DNA of 64,000 bases from the NCBI RefSeq assembly GCF_001078055.1, contig NZ_CP010777.1, forward strand, positions 3,811,001 through 3,875,000, in the 5' to 3' direction. This document shows positions 26,191-34,470 of this stretch, piece by piece. The DNA comes from Rufibacter radiotolerans (GTDB taxonomy: Bacteria; Bacteroidota; Bacteroidia; Cytophagales; Hymenobacteraceae). Position 1 is the first letter of the stretch, and each line of letters opens with the position of its first letter. Below the pieces are notes generated by a model. The model did no database searches, was not told the origin of the DNA, and saw only the letters and a program-made list of their open reading frames with translations. A program made the position numbers and the translations under genes.

Positions 26191-27276
26191 ATGACCACCT
26201 GGAAAAAATATAAACTTGGCGATTTAGTAACCTTTCAAAGAGGTCATGATTTACCTGTTAGCAAATTTGAAAATGGAAATTATCCTGTTGCTGGGTCTAA
26301 TGGTATTATTGGCTATCACAATTCTTATACAGCTAAAGGTCCAAGCCTAACATTAGGTAGGAGCGGTAAAATTGGAGGTGCACACTATTACGAATCAGAC
26401 TTTTGGGCTCATAATACAACATTGTATGTAAAGGCTTTTCATAACTCTGACCCAAAGTTTATGTATTACTTGCTTAAGTCAATAGACTTAACAGGGCATA
26501 ATTCAGGTAGTGCTGTTCCAAGTTTAAACCGCAATTTTATAAATCCTATTGAAGTCTTAGCCCCAGATCTTCCTACTCAACGTCTCGTTTCAGAAACCTT
26601 ATCTTCCCTTGATGACAAAATAGAGCTGAACCGCCGCATGAACCAAACTCTGGAACAAATGGCACTAACGCTCTTCCGACATTATTTCATGGTTAATATT
26701 AATGAAGAAAATTTGCCAGAGGGATGGAAATTGGGGAAAATAATAGACCTTTTTGAGCTTCAAAGAGGCTATGATTTACCTGCACCTAAGAGAACTGCAG
26801 GCTCTGTACCTGTATTTGCTGCTGGTGGTTTAAATGGATTTCATAACGAAGCCATGGTGAAAGGGCCAGGAATAACAACAGGCCGAAGTGGTGTCATCGG
26901 CAACGTATATTATATCTCAGAAGATTTCTGGCCTCTGAATACTTCTCTTTTCATCAAAAGATATAACGCTTCTACTCCTTTACATGCTTTTTATGTATTG
27001 AAGTTTACAGACCTTAAGGGTTTAAATACTGGATCTGCAGTACCAACACTAAACAGAAACGAAGTTCACTCTTTAGAAGCCATTGTTCCTTCTAAAGAAG
27101 CAATCATCAAATTTGAAGAAGAAGCAAAATTGGTCTTTCAGAAAATCAGACATAACGAGAAGGAAATAGATAAACTTACCCAACTCCGTGACACCCTCCT
27201 TCCCAAACTCATGTCGGGAGAAATTGATGTAATGCGAACCCAACCGGAAGCCCTGCATGAGCCAGTACTTAGCTGA
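26191..27276 (+). CDS. hsdS: Type I restriction-modification specificity subunit (HsdS) with two similar TRDs
   Basis: 361 residues that choose the DNA target for the methylase and nuclease. Two target-recognition domains (about residues 8-130 and 183-310) are each followed by a conserved helix (SLDDKIELNRRMNQTLEQMA; EKEIDKLTQLRDTLLPKLMS). The two TRDs are alike: both contain RGxDLP, GPxxTxGRSGxIG, DFWxxNT and GSAVPxLNRN in the same order, so the two half-sites may be similar. AT-rich except the 3' end. The gene starts 1 bp after the TPR-like stop and overlaps hsdR by 20 bp. Confidence 0.93.
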   Translation: MTTWKKYKLGDLVTFQRGHDLPVSKFENGNYPVAGSNGIIGYHNSYTAKGPSLTLGRSGKIGGAHYYESDFWAHNTTLYVKAFHNSDPKFMYYLLKSIDLTGHNSGSAVPSLNRNFINPIEVLAPDLPTQRLVSETLSSLDDKIELNRRMNQTLEQMALTLFRHYFMVNINEENLPEGWKLGKIIDLFELQRGYDLPAPKRTAGSVPVFAAGGLNGFHNEAMVKGPGITTGRSGVIGNVYYISEDFWPLNTSLFIKRYNASTPLHAFYVLKFTDLKGLNTGSAVPTLNRNEVHSLEAIVPSKEAIIKFEEEAKLVFQKIRHNEKEIDKLTQLRDTLLPKLMSGEIDVMRTQPEALHEPVLS

Positions 27277-30200
27277 GAGTGACATAGAGGAGGCGGCCAT
27301 CGCCTGGCTGCTGGAGCAGGCGCCCTACACCTACCAACACGGCGCCGAGATAAAGCGCGACCAGAGCAAGGTGGTGCTGGAAGACGCGTTTGCCGCCTAC
27401 CTGCAACGCCGCTACCCGCAGGTGCCCGAGAAGGTGCGCCAGGAGCTGAAGCAGGAGTTCCTCTACAACCCCGGCGCAGACCTGCCCCAGCGCAACCACG
27501 CCTTCCACCTCAAGCTCAGCAAAGGCCTCAGCAAAACCTGGAAAGACGAGCACGGCCAACCCCAGTTCGGCCACTTCTACCCCGTTGACTATGACACCCT
27601 GGAGAACAATGACTTCAGGGTAGTGAACCAGCTCACCACTGTAGGCAAAGGCAAACGCCGCCCAGACCTTATCATCTTTGTGAACGGCCTGCCGCTGGTG
27701 CTCTTTGAGTTCAAAAACCTGTTCAACCAGGACGCCACCGTAGAGGCCGCCTTCAACCAGGTGCAGCATTATACCCTAGAGATTCCGGCAGTGTTTGAGT
27801 ACAACGCCCTCACCGTGGTCTCTGACGGCCAAACTACCCTGCACGGCATGTTCAGCAGCGGTCTGGAGTGGTACGCCGCCTGGAAAAGCATAGACGGCCG
27901 TGCCGTGGTAGACAACGGCTTCGCGCTGGAAACGCTCATCAAAGGCCTGCTGGTGCCGCAACGCCTGCTCCAGTACGTGCGCCACTACATCTTCCATGAG
28001 CTGGACAAAGGCGAGCTCATAAAGAAAGGCGCCAAGTACCACCAGTTCTACGGCATCCAGTACGCGCTGCAGGAAACCCTCAAGAGCGTGCGCCCCAACG
28101 GCGACGGGCGCATTGGCGTCATCTGGCACACCACCCGCTCGGGCAAGAGCATCACCATGGCCATTTACACCGGCATTCTGCGCCAGCTGCCCCAGCTCCG
28201 GAACCCTACCATTGTGGTGCAGGTAGACCGCTTTGACCTGAACCGCCAGCTCTTCGAAGATTTTGTGGCCGCCAAAGACCTGGTAGGCGACGTAAGCATC
28301 GCCAACACCACCGATGAGCTGCGCACCCTGCTCAGCGGCGAGGGCGGCGGCGTGGTGTTCAGCACCGTGCAGAAGTTCAACCTCAAAGACACGGCCACTG
28401 GCCGCGAGCTGGAGCACCCCGTCCTGAGTTCCCGCGACAACATCATTGTCATTGCCGATGAGTGCCACCGCACCCAGTACGGCCTGGTGCAGGGCTTTGC
28501 CAACAACCTGCGCCGCGCCCTGCCGCAGGCCAGTTTCATTGGCTTCACGGGCACGCCTGTAGACAGCAAAGACGCCGACACCGTGGCCGTGTTCGGCGAC
28601 ATCATCCATACCTATGACATCCGGCAGGCCACCGAAGACAAAGCCGTGGTGCCCATTTACTACGAGCCGCGCCTGGCCAAGCTGCACCTGGGCAACGCCC
28701 AACTAGAGGAAGAAGCCGAGGAAATCACCGGCGGTCTGGAAGAAAACGACAAGAACAAGATTCTATGGGCCGCCATGGAAGACGCCGCCGGTTCTCAGGA
28801 GCGCGTGGCCGCCATTGCCCGAGACATTCTGCAGCATTACACGGCCCGCAACGCCAGCCTGAGCGGCAAGGCCATGGTGGTGTGCATGAGCCGCCGCAAC
28901 TGCGTGAAACTCTATGACGCCCTCACCGCCCTGCCCGGCTGTCCCGAAGTAGCCGTCATCATGACCACCAACATTGCCAAAGACCCCATTGCCTGGAACC
29001 CGCACGTGCGCACCAAAGAAGCCATGGAAGGCATCAAGACCCGCTTCAAAGACCCCGATGATAAACTGCAACTGGTGATTGTGCGCGATATGTGGCTCAC
29101 CGGCTTTGACAACCCCGCCATGCACACGCTCTACGTAGACAAAGTGATGACCGGCCACAACCTCATCCAGGCCGTGAACCGCGTAGCCACCGTCTTCCGG
29201 GACAAACCCAGCGGCCTCATCGTGGACTACATCGGGATAGGTGACCGCCTGCGCGATGCCACCAAGAAATACACCGGTGCCGGCGGTTCGGGTGCCGTGG
29301 CCTTAGAGATAGAAGAAGCCTTCTCCTTCACCCAGGAAATCATTGAACTGCTGCGCGAGCAACTGCCCCCTGATTTCACCTACCATACCTGGCTGGCCTT
29401 GACCACTCAGGAGAAATTTAAATTAGTAGCGCTGGCGACTAACTTTCTGGTCTCTGATGATGAACTCTGCAAGGCATTTATGCTGAACGAGAAGAAACTC
29501 AGCAGCCTCGCCTCTATCGTGAAAAACCATGCGGCCATTAATGACATTGCGGTAGACATCCTCTTCTTCCAGCACGTGGGCGCCGCGGTGCGCAAGGTAA
29601 AGTACCCCACCACCAACATCAAGAAAAGCCAGGAGCAGATTAAAAACCTCATTCACCGCAGCATTGAATCTGAAGACGTGGTAGACGTGTTCCAGATGGC
29701 CGGCATAGAGCGCTTTGACATCTCCATCATCAATGACGAGTTCCTGGCCACCGCCAAGGAACAGAAGACCGGCAACGAACTCAAGCTTGAACTCCTGCGC
29801 CAGATCATGAACGACGAGATCAAGGTCCGGTCCTCCAATAACCTTATCAAGTACCGCAGGCTCAAGGAAGAGGTAGAGAAGATCATCGCCGACTACCACG
29901 CCCACTTCTTTGACAGCCTGGTGGCCATGGAAAAGATACGGGCCGTTGCCAAACAATTGCAGGAAGAAGACCAGCGCCGCACCCAACTGGGCCTCACCCA
30001 GGAAGAAGAGGCCTTCTACGAGATCCTGGCCAACCACCCTAACGCCGTGCAGGACTTCGAACTCATCAAAGAGCTTGTGAAAAAAATCCTGGCCGAGGTC
30101 AAGAAAAGCGCCTCCCAACCAGACTGGTACAAGAAGGATGACACTAAAGCCCAGTTAATGCTGGCCGTGAAAAAGGTACTGCGCTTTAAAGTACACGCAG

Positions 30201-30277
30201 ACCTGCAGGAGATCCTGGATGAGATCATGGAGCAGGCCGAGGAGCGGTATAAGGTGTGGGCGTTTGGGGTAGCGTAA
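27257..30277 (+). CDS. hsdR: Type I restriction endonuclease subunit (HsdR)
   Basis: 1006 residues: the translocating restriction subunit. An N-terminal PD-(D/E)xK nuclease site is visible (RPDLIIFVNG then FEFKN, about residues 135-152), then the SF2 motor with Walker A TTRSGKS (about 290-297), DECH box (ADECHRTQYG, about 398), GFTGTPVD (motif III), and later motifs WLTGFDNP and QAVNRVATV. The C-terminal helical region contacts HsdM. The gene is GC-rich like hsdM, in contrast to the block between them. Start ATG lies inside hsdS, implying coupled translation. Full length for the family. Confidence 0.95.
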   Translation: MSQYLAESDIEEAAIAWLLEQAPYTYQHGAEIKRDQSKVVLEDAFAAYLQRRYPQVPEKVRQELKQEFLYNPGADLPQRNHAFHLKLSKGLSKTWKDEHGQPQFGHFYPVDYDTLENNDFRVVNQLTTVGKGKRRPDLIIFVNGLPLVLFEFKNLFNQDATVEAAFNQVQHYTLEIPAVFEYNALTVVSDGQTTLHGMFSSGLEWYAAWKSIDGRAVVDNGFALETLIKGLLVPQRLLQYVRHYIFHELDKGELIKKGAKYHQFYGIQYALQETLKSVRPNGDGRIGVIWHTTRSGKSITMAIYTGILRQLPQLRNPTIVVQVDRFDLNRQLFEDFVAAKDLVGDVSIANTTDELRTLLSGEGGGVVFSTVQKFNLKDTATGRELEHPVLSSRDNIIVIADECHRTQYGLVQGFANNLRRALPQASFIGFTGTPVDSKDADTVAVFGDIIHTYDIRQATEDKAVVPIYYEPRLAKLHLGNAQLEEEAEEITGGLEENDKNKILWAAMEDAAGSQERVAAIARDILQHYTARNASLSGKAMVVCMSRRNCVKLYDALTALPGCPEVAVIMTTNIAKDPIAWNPHVRTKEAMEGIKTRFKDPDDKLQLVIVRDMWLTGFDNPAMHTLYVDKVMTGHNLIQAVNRVATVFRDKPSGLIVDYIGIGDRLRDATKKYTGAGGSGAVALEIEEAFSFTQEIIELLREQLPPDFTYHTWLALTTQEKFKLVALATNFLVSDDELCKAFMLNEKKLSSLASIVKNHAAINDIAVDILFFQHVGAAVRKVKYPTTNIKKSQEQIKNLIHRSIESEDVVDVFQMAGIERFDISIINDEFLATAKEQKTGNELKLELLRQIMNDEIKVRSSNNLIKYRRLKEEVEKIIADYHAHFFDSLVAMEKIRAVAKQLQEEDQRRTQLGLTQEEEAFYEILANHPNAVQDFELIKELVKKILAEVKKSASQPDWYKKDDTKAQLMLAVKKVLRFKVHADLQEILDEIMEQAEERYKVWAFGVA

Positions 30278-30627
30278 AAGCCAGGAGGAACAAGTTACGA
30301 CCTTTCCTCCCTACTTGATCAGATAAACCGCTCAATTCATGGGGCCGGCCTCCGGTTAGTGATCCCCAATTGGGGCCTTGCCAGGGAATACAGAGAATAG
30401 AAAGCAGTCAGGGAAGGCGGGCGGTTAAGTAAAGTAAGCAATGTGGTTCTAAAGTAGGCCGTTGGTGGTGAGCAACGGAAGGCCGTGCAGGCTTTTTGTC
30501 TACTGGTAAATGAAAAAGGTAACCGCTTTTCTTCCGGCATTGGTTTGTTTTGATATAGAGGCATTTGCCATCATTAATTCCCTTATTTTTAGCTGATAAT
30601 CCTGGAGAACTCGAAGTCACTTACTAA
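30278..30627. other. Intergenic region after the restriction operon
   Basis: 350 bp with no repeat family that I recognise and no credible ORF. Pieces of open frame exist on the minus strand, but they lack similarity to anything and no start context stands out. It probably contains the hsdR terminator and the promoter of the GH5 gene, neither of which I could pin down. Confidence 0.5.
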
Positions 30628-32607
30628 ATGACAACACCTGTACGCGCAGTAAAACAAACCATAAAGAAAGGCCCGTTCTGGTTCATCCTTTTTCTGTTAG
30701 TACTAGGCACCGTGCTAAACGCCCACGCCCAGGAGGCCCCCTTCAGGAAAGGGGTGAATCTTACGGGCTGGTTTCAGGCCAACAGTGCGAAGGAGATTTC
30801 CTTTTCACGCTACACCAGGCAAGACTTTGAGCAAATCAAAAGCCTTGGGGTTGATGTAATCCGGTTGCCCATTAACCTACACGGCATGACCAAAGGGGCG
30901 CCAAATTACACCCTGGACCCGCTGTTCCTCACTTTCCTGGATGAGGCCATTGGCTGGGCCGAGGCCCTGGATCTGCATCTCATTCTGGACAACCACTCCT
31001 TTGATCCCCTTGATAACACGCAGCCTGATATAGAGTTGATACTGGAGAAGGTCTGGCCCCAGATGGCGCGGCGCTACAGAGACCGGTCAGACAAGATCTA
31101 TTACGAGATTCTGAATGAACCCCATGGCATTGCCGATGCCACCTGGGGCGCCATCCAGGGCCGTATTATCCAGGCCATCCGGAAGGAAGACACCAGGCAC
31201 ACGCTTATTGTAGGCCCTTCTAATTTTAACAGCTACGCCAACCTGGCCCAGCTGCCCGCGTACCCAGACAACAAGCTTATCTACACGTTCCACTTTTATG
31301 ACCCGTTTCTCTTCACCCACCAGGGAGCCAGTTGGGTAGCGCCCTCTATGGTGCCGCTGGCCAACATGCCCTTCCCCTACCGCGCCCCGGACATGCCCGG
31401 CCTACCGGCTAACTTCAGGGGTTCCTGGATGGAAAGTGCCTATAACAACTATGCCCAGGACGGCACGGTGGCCAAGGTGAAACAACTTTTAGACATTGCC
31501 GCCCAGTTTAAGCAAACCCGGAAAGTACCCCTTTTCTGCGGCGAGTTTGGCGTGTTCATGCCCAACAGTCGGCCCACCGACCGCGTGTTCTGGTATGACA
31601 CCGTGCGCCGCTACCTGGAGGAAAAGGGCATTGCATGGACTAGTTGGGATTACCACGGCGAGTTCGGGTTGTTTTCCCCCGGCGGCTCAGACCAGTTCCA
31701 GCATGATTTGAACGTGCCCCTGCTCCAGGCCCTGGGCTTTACCGTTCCAACCCAAACACCCTTCGTGAAGCAGCCCGAAACTGCCGGCTTCGCCCTCTAC
31801 TCAGATTACCTGGGCCGGGGAATCATGAATGCCAGCTACGGAAATGGCCCGATAGACTTTTACTTTGACCAGAAACCCAACAATGGCCGTTACAGCCTGC
31901 TCTGGACCGGCGCCGACCAATACAGCAGCATCGTCTTTGACTTTAAACCAGACAAAGATCTGTCCACCTTAAAGCAGCAAGGATACGCCCTGGATTTCAT
32001 GTTCCGGGGCACGGCGCCGGCCACCAGCGTAGACATCCGGTTCATTGACACCAAAACCACGGCGGCCAACGACCACCCCTGGCGCTCCCGCGTGACCCTC
32101 AATGCCCAGTCTGTTCCCTTTGACGGCCGCTGGCACCATGTACGCCTGCCTCTGAGTTCTTTCACAGAACAAGGTTCCTGGGACAACAACGCTTGGCATA
32201 ACCCCGAGGGTAAGTTTGACTGGGCTAACATTGACAAAATGGAGATTACCGCCGAACACGGCGCCCTGGGCCAGGCCAAACTCTGGTTTGACAACATTTA
32301 CCTTTCCAACCAGGACACGGCCCAGGTCCATGACCCTACGGTATTGGGGGTGGAAAACCTTAGGTCTTCGGTATCTCCGGTGAAAGTGCACCCCAACCCT
32401 GCTTCCGGGTACCTGCTCCTAGAAACTTCCTTGCCGGGCAACCTGGCGGTAGAGATGAGCAATGGCGTAGGCGCCGTGATATACCAAAACCGGTTTCAGC
32501 AGCCGCTTAAAATTTCAACTGCTTCTTTTCCTGCCGGGACCTACCTGCTCAAGGTGACCCAGCCCAACGGGCAATACGCTATCCATAAAGTGCTGGTGCA
32601 GCGGTAG
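30628..32607 (+). CDS. Secreted GH5-type glycoside hydrolase with T9SS sorting domain
   Basis: A 659-residue exported glycanase (signal peptide ending LNAHAQ, about residue 35). The TIM-barrel has GH5 features: NLTGWF near the start, acid/base Glu in ILNEPHG (about 164) and nucleophile Glu in FCGEFG (about 305). A beta-rich module follows (about residues 385-560), resembling a carbohydrate-binding domain; the last 75 residues are a type A T9SS sorting domain (VHPNPASGYLLLE, ending HKVLVQR), so it should be secreted or surface-attached through the type IX system. Probable substrate cellulose, mannan or another beta-glucan; not determined by sequence. Single-gene unit. Confidence 0.9.
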   Translation: MTTPVRAVKQTIKKGPFWFILFLLVLGTVLNAHAQEAPFRKGVNLTGWFQANSAKEISFSRYTRQDFEQIKSLGVDVIRLPINLHGMTKGAPNYTLDPLFLTFLDEAIGWAEALDLHLILDNHSFDPLDNTQPDIELILEKVWPQMARRYRDRSDKIYYEILNEPHGIADATWGAIQGRIIQAIRKEDTRHTLIVGPSNFNSYANLAQLPAYPDNKLIYTFHFYDPFLFTHQGASWVAPSMVPLANMPFPYRAPDMPGLPANFRGSWMESAYNNYAQDGTVAKVKQLLDIAAQFKQTRKVPLFCGEFGVFMPNSRPTDRVFWYDTVRRYLEEKGIAWTSWDYHGEFGLFSPGGSDQFQHDLNVPLLQALGFTVPTQTPFVKQPETAGFALYSDYLGRGIMNASYGNGPIDFYFDQKPNNGRYSLLWTGADQYSSIVFDFKPDKDLSTLKQQGYALDFMFRGTAPATSVDIRFIDTKTTAANDHPWRSRVTLNAQSVPFDGRWHHVRLPLSSFTEQGSWDNNAWHNPEGKFDWANIDKMEITAEHGALGQAKLWFDNIYLSNQDTAQVHDPTVLGVENLRSSVSPVKVHPNPASGYLLLETSLPGNLAVEMSNGVGAVIYQNRFQQPLKISTASFPAGTYLLKVTQPNGQYAIHKVLVQR

Positions 32608-32614
32608 GGAAACT

Positions 32615-32656
32615 GTCTTTTTTGGGGCTGTTTTTGAGAAATCAGCCCCAAAACGC
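32615..32656. repeat. Interspersed GTTTT/AAAAC palindrome, copy 9
   Basis: TGGGGCTGTTTTTGAGAAATCAGCCCCA: the stem is TGGGGCTG/CAGCCCCA, right after the GH5 stop. It differs in stem sequence from other copies while keeping pairing. Confidence 0.75.
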
Positions 32657-32677
32657 CTTTCAAAAATTAAGTTATGC

Positions 32678-32767
32678 TTATTTCTGGCTTGTACGCCGGC
32701 TGTTTTTTTGATCAGGTCCACTTCTTTCTGGTGGCAAGGGGGAAGACTTTCTGAAAAATTTCATGGG
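32678..32767 (-). pseudogene. Remnant of the 3' end of a GH5-like lipoprotein gene
   Basis: Read on the minus strand this stretch aligns to the last 30 or so codons of the gene at 35386-36540 (the region encoding FHDIFRKDG to GVQAKK): shared words include CATGAAATTTTTC-like start, AGAAGTGGACCTGATCAAA and CCGGCGTACAAGCC. Small indels break the frame. No further upstream similarity is visible, so only the tail of a paralogue survives, downstream of the T9SS glycanase. Confidence 0.65.
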
Positions 32768-33013
32768 CATTTCCTGCGCTTCGCCCAGATAACCCAAGCC
32801 TTTTCGAACTTTCCTGGCTGCTGGACGTTCTAGAGAGGCACACCCACTGGGCAGCGCGCCACCTTTGCGCTTTAAGACAAGTTTTATCCCTTTCATCGTC
32901 TTTTCGGCAGACCCAGCTTCTCTCTTTTTCCATCTTTCTTGCGGCTTTCGGCCTGTTTCAGGCTACAGCCTACCTGCAGGCTATCCTGGGCCGCGGTTCT
33001 TTTGAATCCTTTT

Positions 33014-33694
33014 ATGAATTATACCCTCATCCTTGACAGTGCTACCACGGTAGACGAAATTCCCGAATATTGGACACCCCAGGACTACATTCAGCTGTTG
33101 GAGAAATTCAATTTCCCTGATGCCGCCTCGGCAAGCCCAGAATCACTGCCCGAACTGCTGGCCATGGCCATCACGGACTTTGAGCCCAATGTGGCTGCGG
33201 CCCTGGTGCTGGAATACAAACTGTCTGAGCAGCTGAACGAAGGGCAGATCCACCAGATCTCCAACGACATGCTGCTGGACAAAATCTCAGAGGAGTACCC
33301 GGATATTAGCCTGCATGCCCCTTTGTTCCACATTAACCAGTTGCTGTACAAGGCGTTCAACGGCAAATTCCCCAACGCCAAAGCCACGCTTATCCAGTTC
33401 ACGGCCACGCCCGAAGACCCTGCCCATGACGCCCCGCTCTCCAAAGAGGGCGCGTTGCGGCTATTTGGCCAAGGGCTGTCTGAGAGTAACTTAATCAAGC
33501 GGTTGTTTGGCGAGCAGATGGCAGGCACGGTAGCTTTCACAGAGGCGGAAGACATTGTCTGGGAGTTGCAGAACACCGGCAACAACACCTATTCCCTGCT
33601 TACCTCGGCATACTGGCTCAGCAAAGATGACCTGGTGGCCAATGAGTTTAAGGGCGCTTATGACCCAGCCCCGGTTCCGGAAGAAACCGTTTAA
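33014..33694 (+). CDS. Hypothetical protein, 226 residues
   Basis: Soluble acidic protein starting MNYTLILDSATTVDEIPEY (an in-frame ATG at 32939 lies upstream but adds a basic, non-conserved-looking segment). It is mainly helical, with no motif, TM or signal peptide that I recognise. The segment EALRLFGQGLSESNLIKRLF-like (residues about 170-190) is amphipathic. It precedes the small 33803-34180 gene by about 110 bp on the same strand and may be co-transcribed. Function unknown. Confidence 0.65.
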   Translation: MNYTLILDSATTVDEIPEYWTPQDYIQLLEKFNFPDAASASPESLPELLAMAITDFEPNVAAALVLEYKLSEQLNEGQIHQISNDMLLDKISEEYPDISLHAPLFHINQLLYKAFNGKFPNAKATLIQFTATPEDPAHDAPLSKEGALRLFGQGLSESNLIKRLFGEQMAGTVAFTEAEDIVWELQNTGNNTYSLLTSAYWLSKDDLVANEFKGAYDPAPVPEETV

Positions 33695-33802
33695 AATCAC
33701 TTTTACCGGGGCGATGCCTCTCTCTTTACATACAACACATCAGGCTGAAAGCAAGCTTTGCCCGCGGCCTGGTACCATTCATTATATTTAAAACAAAAGA
33801 CG

Positions 33803-34180
33803 ATGTCAACACAAAACAATAAGCAATTCGGCGTGTGGTTAGATTCAGTTCAGGCCACTGTAGTAGGTAGAAAAGACGTAGACTCTGGTGAGTTTGTAGT
33901 GCTGGGCCATGCCAAGAACCAAGGCCAGGGCAGCAATTCTAACGAGAACACGGCCCACAATGCCGAGCAAGGATTACAGCAGAAGTTCTTCAAGGAGATT
34001 ACGGCTCTCATGCAAAACGCCGAGGCCATTCACGTAACGGGCACCGGCATCACGCAGGAGCAATTCATTAAGTACCTGGCAGAGCAGGCCCAATTCAAAA
34101 ACACCCAAGCCCAGGAAAGCACGTCTAACCACATGTCTGACGAAAACCTTTTAAAATATGTGACCGAGCAGTTCAACTAG
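33803..34180 (+). CDS. Small eRF1-domain/host-attachment-like protein
   Basis: A 125-residue cytosolic protein (MSTQNNKQFGVWLDSVQATV...). The opening strand GVWLDSVQATVV, the polar middle, then FFKEITALMQNAEAIHVTGT and a C-terminal MSDENLLKYVTEQF resemble a family of small Bacteroidota proteins related to eRF1 domain 1/host-attachment proteins, proposed to act near the ribosome. The similarity is from memory of the pattern, so function stays tentative. An in-frame ATG 15 codons upstream is less likely. Ends 20 bp before a strong terminator. Confidence 0.6.
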   Translation: MSTQNNKQFGVWLDSVQATVVGRKDVDSGEFVVLGHAKNQGQGSNSNENTAHNAEQGLQQKFFKEITALMQNAEAIHVTGTGITQEQFIKYLAEQAQFKNTQAQESTSNHMSDENLLKYVTEQFN

Positions 34181-34200
34181 GACTGTTCACGTAACGTTAT

Positions 34201-34238
34201 AAAAAAGCGGCTTCCTGAAAAGGGAGCCGCTTTTTTTC
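34201..34238 (+). terminator. Rho-independent terminator
   Basis: AAAAAAGCGGCT ... AGCCGCTTTTTTT: a GC-rich stem with A-run before and T-run after, 20 bp after the small protein gene. Confidence 0.9.
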
Positions 34239-34249
34239 GTGATGCGAGT

Positions 34250-34389
34250 GTAGGGACAGGGCTTGACCTGTCCGTGCCTCCCGAAGGACTGCAGCCCCTT
34301 TGCCACTATAATAAAATGATCTCGGGAATGCGGGATTCAGCAATGCGATGACCAGGAATGCGTGCGGACAGGTCAAGCCCTGTCCCTAC
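34250..34389. repeat. Inverted REP-B pair (BIME-like), copies 5 and 6
   Basis: REP-B units at 34250-34273 (plus) and 34366-34389 (minus) bound 140 bp. The interior shares TTTGCCACTAT and TAAAATGA plus CTCGGGAATGCG with the 21530-21656 block, and has 15-bp iterations of the GGAATGCG type before the right unit. Confidence 0.8.
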
Positions 34390-34445
34390 GGTCGTGTGAT
34401 GCGGGAACCGTGTTGATCAGGAATGCAGGGATCAGGAATGCGTGC

Positions 34446-34469
34446 GGACAGGTCAAGCCCTGTCCCTAC
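34446..34469 (-). repeat. REP-B palindrome, copy 7, abutting the 3' end of the RAYT gene
   Basis: This unit begins one base beyond the stop codon (34471-34473) of the RAYT reading frame. Placement at the end of the transposase gene is typical for a RAYT and its cognate REPs. Confidence 0.85.
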
Positions 34470-34470
34470 T

